From assembly GCA_018056545.1 (NCBI GenBank), contig JAGPFL010000005.1, forward strand, positions 1-46,356: a stretch of 46,356 nt of DNA, read 5' to 3'. The stretch is from Syntrophobacterales bacterium (GTDB lineage Bacteria; Desulfobacterota; Syntrophia; Syntrophales; UBA8958). A model generated the notes under the pieces. It saw only the letters and a program-made list of their open reading frames with translations. It searched no databases and was not told where the DNA came from. Made by a program: the position numbers and the translations under genes. Shown here in pieces: positions 39,753 through 46,356 of this stretch; within the stretch, counting starts at the first letter, position 1; each line of letters opens with the position of its first letter.

Positions 39753-40683
39753 GTTCCGCCTCCAGATCTTCGGGGAGATCGTAGAGTTTCCCCGTATTCG
39801 TTGCCAGGGTATCGCTCAGGGCCACGAAACGTACCGGCACATCCTTTCCGGCGGCCTGGCGGAGGGAGGTCGCCACAGCGGCGGCGATCTTTTCGTTGGC
39901 CGTCGTCACCTTGTTCTGGATCAGGAGGCGCAGGGGGAGTTTGAGATCCCGCAAGCCCTCGATGAGCCGCTCCGATTCCCGCCGCGAGAGGAGATCGGGA
40001 TTGAAGACCAGCACGACGCCGCAATCCTCTCCCTGAAGGATGCCCGTAAGCTGCCGGTAGTGGTCGTGGAGCGTCTTGAGACGTCTCATGATCTCGTCTT
40101 CGTCTTCGCGGAACCGGAGTTTGATTTCTTCCGCCCCTTTCCCTTCCGGCCGGGGATGGCGGATCTTATGGATGGTGTAGCGTTTCTCCAGGATCTGCCG
40201 GCGGATGGCGGTCAAACGGTCGATCCAGGTGACCGTCACCTGGGGGAGGGCGAGAAACCGCAGGGTGAGGCCCGTGGGGGGCGTGTCGAAAATGAGGTAA
40301 TCGAAGCCCTTCTCCTCCCGGATCGTCTTTTCGATGCTGGTCAGGAGGGCATATTCCTCGATGCCCGGGGAGTATTTCAGGACTGAGAAATACCGGTCGA
40401 GATTGAGGGTCGTCAGATAATTGTAGGTATCGGTGAGAACCTTTGTTTCCCGCTCCAGATAGGACCGGGCCATCTTCTTGAGATCGACCTCGTCCAGATG
40501 GAGGTGATCCGTAAAGCGCCGCCGCCGCCCTTTGATGGCCACCCCGAAGATGTCCCCCAGATTGTGGGCCGGATCCAAAGAGACGATGAGGACCCGCCGC
40601 CGCCGGGCGAGCTGCCAGGCGGCAGCCGCCGCCAGGGTGGATTTTCCTACCCCCCCCTTGCCGGTGAAAAAGAGGATTTTCAT
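39742..40683 (-). CDS. ArsA/GET3-like ATPase
   Basis: A 313-aa single-domain ATPase of the ArsA-GET3 class. FTGKGGVGKST is the deviant Walker A at the N-terminus, VSLDPAHNLGD is the Switch I region, and FDTPPTGLTLRFLALP is the Switch II/Walker B block diagnostic of ArsA-like proteins. I do not see a cysteine triad for arsenite, so arsenical export is not supported; a GET3-like or membrane-targeting role is as likely. ATG 40683 is preceded by GGGGGTGGA and overlaps the upstream small gene's stop by 1 nt (TGATG). The next gene overlaps its end by 11 bp. Confidence 0.85.
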   Translation of the reverse strand: MKILFFTGKGGVGKSTLAAAAAWQLARRRRVLIVSLDPAHNLGDIFGVAIKGRRRRFTDHLHLDEVDLKKMARSYLERETKVLTDTYNYLTTLNLDRYFSVLKYSPGIEEYALLTSIEKTIREEKGFDYLIFDTPPTGLTLRFLALPQVTVTWIDRLTAIRRQILEKRYTIHKIRHPRPEGKGAEEIKLRFREDEDEIMRRLKTLHDHYRQLTGILQGEDCGVVLVFNPDLLSRRESERLIEGLRDLKLPLRLLIQNKVTTANEKIAAAVATSLRQAAGKDVPVRFVALSDTLATNTGKLYDLPEDLEAELGF

Positions 40684-40964
40684 CAATCCACCCCCAGGGA
40701 GCCCATCATTTCCGCCAGCATGTCGTGGGCATCCTCGGCCCGCTGGTGGAGGACGCGGAGTTCCCGGTCCATAAACGGCAGGAGTTCCACGGAGAGGAAG
40801 GTCGGCGGGGCGGGGAGCCCGACGAAGGAGCCGAGAAGCAGAAGGGCGAAGATGTTTTCCAGTTCCTGAACCTCCAGGCAGGTGAGGGAAACCGCCTGCT
40901 CCCGGTGGGCGGTTTCCATGCCGGCGAGGAGGTCGCGGCACTGGCGGAGGAATGATCTTTTCAC
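40683..40964 (-). CDS. Hypothetical protein (about 93 aa) preceding the ArsA-like ATPase
   Basis: The frame starts MKRSFLRQCRDLLAG and continues to MMGSLGVD. It is rich in Leu and Glu and predicted helical (LEVQELENIFALLLLG, ELRVLHQRAEDAHDML), a shape suited to a helical partner protein. The stop overlaps the ATPase ATG (TGATG). The start is uncertain; GTG 40964 is used, but the frame continues upstream to 41033. No family is recognised. Confidence 0.6.
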   Translation of the reverse strand: MKRSFLRQCRDLLAGMETAHREQAVSLTCLEVQELENIFALLLLGSFVGLPAPPTFLSVELLPFMDRELRVLHQRAEDAHDMLAEMMGSLGVD

Positions 40965-41040
40965 GGCCGCTTCGATGCTGGGCTGCCCCCGTTTAATTGA
41001 TGTGCAGTTATCATGACGGCCTGCCGACACCAAGGGGATG

Positions 41041-41082
41041 AAAGCGCAGCTTAGTGTTCATAAAGTGCAGCTTGATGTTCAT
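41041..41082. repeat. Tandem 21-bp direct repeat
   Basis: Unit 1 (41041-41061, AAAGCGCAGCTTAGTGTTCAT) and unit 2 (41062-41082) differ at three positions. A weaker third match, GTGCAGTTATCATG, is at about 41001-41014. It lies in the gap between the ArsA unit and cstA and could be remnant mobile-element ends or regulator sites. Confidence 0.5.
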
Positions 41083-41170
41083 CACGTGCGGGCCAGACCC
41101 CTCCCCACCCTATCCCTTCCCATGAAGGGGACGGAAATTATTAACAAATGCTTACAATCATCGCCGCAAA

Positions 41171-41220
41171 AAACATTTGATTCGCTGCTTGCGAACCATT
41201 TTTCCGCCGCTATGCAAAGC
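41171..41220. repeat. Dispersed palindromic repeat, copy 3
   Basis: Shares AACATTTG, then GCGAACCATTTTTC-CGC, then TATGCAAAGC with copy 1 (411-465), about 42 of 54 positions. The flanking stem is imperfect here. It lies 3' of cstA between two minus-strand transcription units. Confidence 0.55.
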
Positions 41221-41286
41221 TTTCTTATTTTCGTATTTCGGTATGTCCACCCCCGGTGTGCCGGTCTGGTGAACCACCTGTTACCG

Positions 41287-41308
41287 CTCCCCGGCACCGA
41301 CCGGGGAG
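41287..41308 (-). terminator. Hairpin downstream of cstA
   Basis: CTCCCCGG (41287-41294) and CCGGGGAG (41301-41308) form a perfect 8-bp stem with a 6-nt loop about 70 bp after the cstA stop. There is no T-run, so termination is plausible but not proven. Confidence 0.4.
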
Positions 41309-41379
41309 TGGGGAAAACAGCCCGCCGCCGGGAAGGTGTCTGTCCTGCCCTGCGGCGGGGGTTGTTCATAAACGCCCGG

Positions 41380-43221
41380 TCATTCCTTCTTCCTGGACTT
41401 CGTGAAGTCGTAGATGAACAGGAAGTTGAGGATGACCATGATTCCCATGATGATCTGGATGGTCCAGCCGGGGCCGGCGGCCTTGGCGATGGAAGCCGGC
41501 ATGACGACGGCCATGAACCAGAGGATGGCGCAGGTCACGGTGAACCAGAGGAACCAGGCCGGCACGACGGCCATGACGGCGAACTGGGATTTCATCCGTT
41601 TGGCTACGTAAGCGGCGCCGGTCATCAGGGCGATGGATGCGATGAGCTGGTTCGCGGCACTGAAGGACGGCCAGAGGATGTTGAACTGCCCGCTCCAGGC
41701 CAGGTAGATGCCGATGGCGGCGGGGATGAGGGAGGCCGTCCAGCGGTTCGTCAGGGTACCGTAAAGACCCTCGGCCGTATTCTTGAGGGGTGCCAGCATC
41801 TCCACGAGGCAGTAGCGGGCCAGGCGATTGGTCGTATCCAGGGTCGTCAGGGCGAAGGCGGAGATCCAGAGACCGGCGATGACCTTGACGATCTTCGTGG
41901 GGATGAAGGACAGGAAGCTTGCCGCCACCATGTCGGCGAAGCACTGGACGATCATGTTGGGCGGCGCCAATTTGAGGGTTGTCGTCGTTTTCGTGTAGAG
42001 TTCACCCCAGTTCTCCAGGGTGAGGGCCAGGGGCGGCGCGGCCGGAGCGGCAGGGGCGGCCCCGGCGGCGGCGCCTGCCGCGGCAGCACCCGCAGCACCC
42101 ACTGCGGCGGCGGCCCCGGCAGCAGCGGCCTTGGCTGCGGCGGCAGCAGCGGCGGCCACATGGGCGTTCTGGATGGCCGTATAACCGAAGCCGCCGATGG
42201 CGCAGATGATCACCGTGGAGAGGAAACCTTCGGTGAACATGGCGCCGTAGCCCACGAAGAGACCGTCACTCTCCTTGGCCAACTGCTTGGACGAGGTCCC
42301 CGAGCCGACCAGGGAGTGGAAGCCCGAGAGGGAACCGCAGGCGATGACCAGGGGGATGGCGGGCCAGAAGGGCGTCGGCTTGCCGCCGAGGAGGATCGGG
42401 GAGAAGGACGAGGCCATGGGGATCTCGAAGCCCCGGAAGGTGACGATCGCGGCGATGAAGCCGATGGCGATGCCGAAGTAGAGGAGGAAAGAATTCAAAT
42501 AATCCCGGGGTTGGAGCAGGATGTTCACGGGGATGGCGGCGGCGATGATGATATAGAGGAACAAGACGACCATCCAAACCTCATAGGAGGCCGGTACGGG
42601 GAAGTAAGTCGAACCCCAGATGGCGATGGTCATCAGGATGATGCCGATGACCGTGGCGACCGGGAGGTTCATCTTCACCCGGTAGATGAGGATCCCGAGG
42701 ATGATGGCGGCGATGGTCATGTAGATGGAGGCCCCGGAGATCTCCGGCGTCTTGGCGAACATGGTGCCGATGACGTTGGCGAAGGCGGCGACGACGAGGA
42801 TCAAGAGGAAAAAGACGATCCAGTAGAAGGCCGTTCCCGTCCGCTTGGAGATCAAGTCCGAGGCGACGAACTGAACCGACTTGCCGTCGTAACGCACCGA
42901 GGCCATGAGGGCCAGGTAGTCGTGGACGGAACCGATGAGGACATTGCCGAACCAGACCCAAAGGAGCCCGGGCAGCCACCCCCAGCAGATCGCCATGGCC
43001 GGTCCGACGAGGGGCCCCGCCCCGGCGATGGAGGAGAAGTGGTGGCCGAAGAGGACCGCCTTGTGGGCCGGCACGAAGTCCACCCCGTCATAGAGACGCT
43101 TGGAGGGCGTCTCGATGGCGTCATCCGCCTTGACGACGTCCCGCTCGATCTTCTTGCCGTAGGTGAAGTAAAGTGTGATGTAAATTAGAAAACCAATGAT
43201 TACTACAACAGTTGTGGTCAT
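41380..43221 (-). CDS. cstA: Carbon starvation protein CstA (peptide/pyruvate transporter) with an Ala-rich insertion
   Basis: A 613-aa integral membrane protein with about 15 hydrophobic helices. HHFSSIAGAGPLVGPAMA near 60 and SLSGFHSLVGSGTSSKQ near 297 are CstA signatures, as is TNRLARY-like LDTTNRLARY. CstA imports peptides or pyruvate during carbon limitation. Residues about 353-397 are a nearly pure Ala/Gly/Pro stretch in the middle of the protein (codons GCN, DNA about 42031-42165), which ordinary CstA lacks. AAAGGAGG precedes ATG 43221. There is no CstA partner (YjiX-like) gene next to it. Confidence 0.92.
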   Translation of the reverse strand: MTTTVVVIIGFLIYITLYFTYGKKIERDVVKADDAIETPSKRLYDGVDFVPAHKAVLFGHHFSSIAGAGPLVGPAMAICWGWLPGLLWVWFGNVLIGSVHDYLALMASVRYDGKSVQFVASDLISKRTGTAFYWIVFFLLILVVAAFANVIGTMFAKTPEISGASIYMTIAAIILGILIYRVKMNLPVATVIGIILMTIAIWGSTYFPVPASYEVWMVVLFLYIIIAAAIPVNILLQPRDYLNSFLLYFGIAIGFIAAIVTFRGFEIPMASSFSPILLGGKPTPFWPAIPLVIACGSLSGFHSLVGSGTSSKQLAKESDGLFVGYGAMFTEGFLSTVIICAIGGFGYTAIQNAHVAAAAAAAAKAAAAGAAAAVGAAGAAAAGAAAGAAPAAPAAPPLALTLENWGELYTKTTTTLKLAPPNMIVQCFADMVAASFLSFIPTKIVKVIAGLWISAFALTTLDTTNRLARYCLVEMLAPLKNTAEGLYGTLTNRWTASLIPAAIGIYLAWSGQFNILWPSFSAANQLIASIALMTGAAYVAKRMKSQFAVMAVVPAWFLWFTVTCAILWFMAVVMPASIAKAAGPGWTIQIIMGIMVILNFLFIYDFTKSRKKE

Positions 43222-43382
43222 AAACTACCTCCTTTCCAAAGAATAAACGATAAAACGATCTTATAAGGAATAAATCCTACCGGCACCCGCGGCGCCGTTT
43301 CCGCCTGGAGGTGATTTTCTAAAAACCCTTTAAAAGAGCGGGGGTGCGGGCGATGAAATACCGCCGCTGTCGCTACCGAAGA

Positions 43383-43411
43383 GAAATACTCCCGGACGGA
43401 GGGAAAGTCAA
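43383..43411 (-). promoter_or_regulatory. Possible promoter of cstA
   Basis: On the minus strand, TTGACT (43411-43406), a 17-bp spacer and TATTTC (43388-43383); the implied leader to ATG 43221 is about 155 nt. Confidence 0.4.
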
Positions 43412-43430
43412 CGGTTTATTGCCTATAAAT

Positions 43431-44228
43431 TCAAGGAGGTGAAGAAAATTTTTCATAGGTTTGCCACTCATACCAGCGGTCCAACTCCAACATGGCGGCC
43501 CAGGCGTCGATCATGGCCCGGTCTCCGGCGTGACCGTCCTCCCGCCGGGCCGCCGTGATCCTGGCCAGGGCGGCGCCGGCAAGAATGAAGATCGTGCCGT
43601 GATAGGGACCGAGGAAGTCCGCCTGCAGGTGATCCTCGAGGATTTTGAAGAAGACGAAGTTCATGATGTTGGCGGCCTGATAGATCCGGGCCGGCGTCGC
43701 CCGGCGGACCTCCGGGGTCAGGGACCGGAGGGCCTGTTCCCGCTGGGCCGCGAGGCCCTGAAGCTGCCGGGGGCGCAGTTCGGGAAAACGGTCATGGAGC
43801 CATTTGTTGACCATGATATCCGTGGGCATCCGGGTGAGTTGAAAAACCACGCCCTGGTACCAACGGGCGATCAGTTGCCGCACCTTCTCCCGGCCGAAAA
43901 TCGTGGTGAGACGTTCCAACTCGCTTTCCGTCTCCATGATGAAGACGGCCATGGTCCGGCGGTTGGCGACGGAGACGAAACGCTCTGCCGGGGGTGCCGC
44001 GAAAAAGCGCAGGAGATGCCCCGCCTGGCAAGCGAGGGCGTAGTCGATTTGCTCATGGTCGCGGGGGTTGTAGTAAAGATCGATCCGGTAGGAATTATTA
44101 TCGGGGAGATTGAAGATGACCGGGACGGGCAGCTCCGGCTTTTCCACGGGGGAGATCTTTTTCCCCGCGGCTTCCTCCACGTCGGCCAGGAGCTGACGAA
44201 CGCTGTCCATGAGTTGCAGAGCCATCAT
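43431..44228 (-). CDS. Hypothetical protein (265 aa)
   Basis: A soluble, 265-aa protein with no family I can name. The region ALACQAGHLLRFFAAPP (about 84-100) resembles the ALAHEIGHLLR helix of HExxH metallopeptidases, but the first His and the Glu are replaced, so metal catalysis is not supported. The C-terminal half is helical (RIYQAANIMNFVFFKILEDH). Its stop is 209 bp upstream of the cstA start on the same strand, separated by a possible promoter. Confidence 0.7.
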   Translation of the reverse strand: MMALQLMDSVRQLLADVEEAAGKKISPVEKPELPVPVIFNLPDNNSYRIDLYYNPRDHEQIDYALACQAGHLLRFFAAPPAERFVSVANRRTMAVFIMETESELERLTTIFGREKVRQLIARWYQGVVFQLTRMPTDIMVNKWLHDRFPELRPRQLQGLAAQREQALRSLTPEVRRATPARIYQAANIMNFVFFKILEDHLQADFLGPYHGTIFILAGAALARITAARREDGHAGDRAMIDAWAAMLELDRWYEWQTYEKFSSPP

Positions 44229-44540
44229 GATATTCCCGCGGCCGGGATTTCCCGCCGGCCGTCGCTTGCCGACCGACTATGCTGAGAAAGGTCCATCAAG
44301 TTACGGCATGATAAGATGCCCCAAGGGCGTAACGTTCATTCTGTAGCCCGGGGCGATGAATAATGCAAATAAAACGTTCGGAACTCCTACGGTCAATATC
44401 GGCTTGCCTTTGCCTTAAAATATTTATACAGAGAAACCTGCCGAGTAATTTCACGCAAGTCGCTTCATGATAAGTCACCCCCCAGGGCAGGGGGCGTGGG
44501 CCGCTAACAATTGAGGATTCGAGATGGATATGTACCGTTC
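44229..44540. other. Intergenic region upstream of mobB with a promoter-like pair and a short direct repeat
   Basis: About 310 bp between divergent genes. TTGCCT (44404-44409), 17 bp, TACAGA (44427-44432) may be the mobB promoter. CATGATAAG followed a few bases later by CCCCA-x-GGGC occurs twice (44307 and 44466), a degenerate direct repeat about 160 bp apart. No RNA motif such as a molybdenum-cofactor riboswitch is recognised. Confidence 0.35.
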
Positions 44541-45080
44541 ATGAGCAAGACAATTCCCATTCTCTCCATTGTCGGCAAATCCAATTCCGGCAAGACGACC
44601 CTCATCGAGAGGCTCATCCCGGAGTTCACCCGCCGGGGCTGGCGGGTGGCGACGATCAAGCACAACCGCCACGGCTTCACCGTCGATCACGAGGGGAAGG
44701 ACAGTTGGCGCCATAAACGGGCCGGGGCCCGGATAACGGTGCTCGCCTCCCCCCGTCAGGTGGCGGTGGTGGAGGACACGGACCGGGACTATGAGATCGC
44801 GGAGCTGCGGGATCGGTATATCCGGGATGTGGATCTGATCATCGTGGAAGGCTATAAACGTAACCCCTTTCCCAAAATCGAGGTGTTCCGCCCCTCCCTG
44901 AAGCGGGAACGTCTCTGCGGGCCGGAGGACAACCTGATCGCCGTGGCCAGCGATGAACCGCTGCCGGTGGGGACGGTACCGAATTTTTCCCTGGATGACA
45001 TTACCGGGATCGCCGCCTGGGTGGCGGAAACCTTCGGCCTGGGGGAAGGACAGGGGGCGGCGGATGCTGACCGATATTGA
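44541..45080 (+). CDS. mobB: Molybdopterin-guanine dinucleotide biosynthesis protein MobB
   Basis: A 179-aa P-loop GTPase. ILSIVGKSNSGKTTLIERLI is the Walker A, followed by VATIKHNRHGF, then WRHKRAGA and DVDLIIVEGYKRNPFPKIEVFR (Walker B and the diagnostic MobB block). MobB assists MobA in attaching GMP to molybdopterin, supporting formate dehydrogenases or other molybdenum enzymes. ATG 44541 is annotated because homology begins there; a Shine-Dalgarno is not obvious. It is followed by a small membrane protein gene that starts 50 bp after its stop. Confidence 0.92.
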   Translation: MSKTIPILSIVGKSNSGKTTLIERLIPEFTRRGWRVATIKHNRHGFTVDHEGKDSWRHKRAGARITVLASPRQVAVVEDTDRDYEIAELRDRYIRDVDLIIVEGYKRNPFPKIEVFRPSLKRERLCGPEDNLIAVASDEPLPVGTVPNFSLDDITGIAAWVAETFGLGEGQGAADADRY

Positions 45081-45130
45081 AGCCGCTTTTCGAAGGTTTC
45101 GCTGATGGCCATCGTGGGGGGTCGGAGAGC

Positions 45131-45565
45131 ATGTCCGAATTTCTTGATCTAAGCACCTGGTCGGTCCTCCAGTGGGTCCTCGTGGTTCTGGCGGCGGGGT
45201 TCATCGGCCAGTTCGGCAAGAGCTTCGCCCAGTTTGTCATGGCCAAAATCAAGGCGGTAAGGTCCGGCCCCAGGCGGGAAGACTCCGCCGTTTCCCCGGC
45301 GGTGCCCCCTTTGCCGGCCGTTGCGGGAGAACGCCCCGCGACGCCTAACGAAGAAGGCACGGGCAAGGTGGTGGGAGACAACCCTGCCGAGCCTGTAGAG
45401 ACCTCCCCGGGGGAGGTCCCCATGGAGTATGTCCCCGGAGAGCTTGCCTCGACGAAGAATGCCGCCGGGGAATATCCGCTGCCGTTCCCGGACAAAAAAA
45501 CCCTCAAGGCTCAGCTCAAACGTCGGAAGAAGGCGGTGAAGGCGGCGAAGAAGGCCCGGGAATGA
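45131..45565 (+). CDS. Small single-pass membrane protein (144 aa)
   Basis: A 144-aa protein with one hydrophobic helix near the N-terminus (WVLVVLAAGFIGQFG, about 14-30), an acidic, Pro/Glu-rich middle and a Lys/Arg/Ala-rich C-terminal helix (KAQLKRRKKAVKAAKKARE). The layout suggests an inner-membrane anchor with a basic tail. GGAG precedes ATG 45131; an alternative TTG start at 45077 overlaps the mobB stop. No family is recognised. Confidence 0.65.
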   Translation: MSEFLDLSTWSVLQWVLVVLAAGFIGQFGKSFAQFVMAKIKAVRSGPRREDSAVSPAVPPLPAVAGERPATPNEEGTGKVVGDNPAEPVETSPGEVPMEYVPGELASTKNAAGEYPLPFPDKKTLKAQLKRRKKAVKAAKKARE

Positions 45566-45731
45566 CCACCTCGGGATTCCTTTCCCCGGTGCGGATTATT
45601 GGACAGCCGGGCTGCAAAGGTCGCAAGGCCCGTCGTACCGTTGCGAGGCGGCGGTATGAAAGGGGCGAGACGGTTTGTCGTCGATCTTGTTGGTCAAGGG
45701 TGCGGACGCTGACCCTGACCGTTCTGAGTGG
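45566..45731. other. Intergenic region between convergent genes
   Basis: No gene is visible and no terminator with a clear T-run is seen in these 166 bp. Confidence 0.4.
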
Positions 45732-46356
45732 TCAATGAGAGGTTGCGAGGAAGTCCCGAATGATCTCAGTTACTTCCCCGGGCTTTTCCATGGGAACCAG
45801 GTGCCCCGCTCCAGCCACCACCCGGTGGGTTCCCCGGGGAAACATCGCCGTGGCCTTCGGCAGATCGATGAAATGACGGTTGTCGCTCTCCTCCCCCTCC
45901 ACCACCAGGACCGGACAGGTCACTTTCGTCAGCTCCGGCCAGGGGTTATACTGCATGCCCCCCATGAACAGCGCCGCCTCCCGCTGGGGCGAACATGCCA
46001 GTTGCAGACCCCCGGCATCCCCCGGTTTCAATCCATAGCGGATATAAAGGTCCAGCATCTCCTCGTCCCAGTTCCGGAAGAGGGGCCGGGAACGGGCGTA
46101 ATCCCTGGCGGCCGCGGCGTCATCCCAGTGATTCTTTCTCTTTATGGATTTGGAGGCCAGGGGGTGCTGGTCCACGGTGATTTGGAGGCGGTAGAAATCC
46201 TCGGGCAGAAAGATCGGTTCGATAAGGACCATGCCCCGGGCCGCCAGACCGAAGCGGGCGTTGGCCAGGAGCATGACGGTGGCGCCCATGGAATGTCCCA
46301 CCAAAAAGGGGTGATCGAGATTCATGGCATGATGGAAATCCGCCAGATCCCGGGCG
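45732..46356 (-). CDS. Alpha/beta hydrolase, 5'-truncated by the window
   Basis: About 208 C-terminal residues are visible; the frame is open to the right edge (last in-frame codon at 46355). The nucleophile elbow GHSMG in FLVGHSMGATVML marks the catalytic serine, an acidic residue is present in VLVVEGEESDNRH, and the catalytic histidine is probably in GAGHLVPMEKP near the end. It is a soluble esterase/hydrolase-like protein; the substrate is not evident. The sequence NLDHPF starts at an in-frame ATG (46325), but coding clearly continues upstream (DLADFHHAM), so that ATG is not the start. It is not an OleB by any motif I can see. Confidence 0.85.
   Translation of the reverse strand, partial: ARDLADFHHAMNLDHPFLVGHSMGATVMLLANARFGLAARGMVLIEPIFLPEDFYRLQITVDQHPLASKSIKRKNHWDDAAAARDYARSRPLFRNWDEEMLDLYIRYGLKPGDAGGLQLACSPQREAALFMGGMQYNPWPELTKVTCPVLVVEGEESDNRHFIDLPKATAMFPRGTHRVVAGAGHLVPMEKPGEVTEIIRDFLATSH

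Noticed and set aside
39742-40683. Arsenic-resistance ArsA
   Set aside because: No arsB, arsD or arsR is adjacent and no arsenite-binding cysteine triad is seen; ArsA/GET3-like ATPase is the safer call.
41038-43188. Long plus-strand ORF (716 codons) over cstA
   Set aside because: It consists of Gly/Asp/His-rich low-complexity peptide antisense to a well-defined CstA.
44229-44540. Molybdenum-cofactor riboswitch upstream of mobB
   Set aside because: I could not find the conserved Moco RNA core; the region shows only a weak promoter and a short direct repeat.
1-46356. tRNA genes, CRISPR arrays, prophage or intact IS elements
   Set aside because: No regularly spaced repeats, tRNA T-loop contexts, transposase or phage structural genes were found on either strand by eye.

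Overview
The window reads as a chromosomal segment of a GC-rich, anaerobic, Gram-negative bacterium, most likely a Deltaproteobacterium in the Syntrophus/Smithella/Desulfobacterota sense. The placement rests on gene content: an ADP-forming acyl-CoA synthetase next to an acetyl-CoA hydrolase/CoA-transferase fused to a GNAT domain, an anaerobic (class III type) ribonucleotide reductase, many soluble PAS sensors, a ferritin-like/rubrerythrin protein, CstA, and GmhA (LPS heptose synthesis). It is inference from families, not from a marker gene. Genes are packed closely with frequent 1-14 bp overlaps, and the long antisense ORFs are GC-driven shadows.

Layout. 1-1.5 kb: end of an OleC-like ligase and an OleD-like reductase (head-to-head olefin pathway). 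1.5-7.4 kb: CoA-transferase/GNAT gene divergent from the ADP-forming acyl-CoA synthetase, then a B12-type radical SAM gene. 7.3-8.9 kb: YihY/BrkB membrane protein fused to a cyclic-nucleotide-binding domain. 9-18.2 kb: a signalling block with a multi-PAS HisKA_3 kinase plus NarL-type regulator, a zinc-ribbon peptide plus PAS HisKA_2 kinase plus receiver/degenerate HD-GYP protein, a PAS-LuxR regulator, and a PAS-only protein. 18.1-21.7 kb: four-gene minus-strand operon (SPFH/zinc-ribbon protein, zinc-ribbon protein, ParA-like ATPase, 101-aa protein). 22-25.5 kb: SAMHD1-like HD phosphohydrolase followed by an NrdD-like protein. 25.8-29 kb: gmhA-grpE-dnaK with a consensus promoter and a strong terminator. 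29-38 kb: surE, tandem-Usp, MORN-repeat protein, DUF523/DUF1722 protein, RNA m5U methyltransferase, DUF1893, mazG, a penicillin-binding endopeptidase, and a MIP18-like protein. 38-46 kb: ferritin-like protein, ArsA-like ATPase unit, cstA, an unknown protein, mobB, a small membrane protein, and the end of an alpha/beta hydrolase.

The items most worth a second look are: the NrdD-like protein, which has Gln where the glycyl-radical Gly is expected and sits directly behind an HD dNTPase-like gene; a short dispersed palindromic repeat present three times (about 411, 12062 and 41171); the SPFH/zinc-ribbon/ParA operon; the HD-GYP domain with most metal ligands replaced; and an alanine-rich insertion in CstA. 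No tRNA, rRNA, CRISPR array or intact insertion sequence was seen. All functional calls come from reading motifs by eye; no database search was possible.
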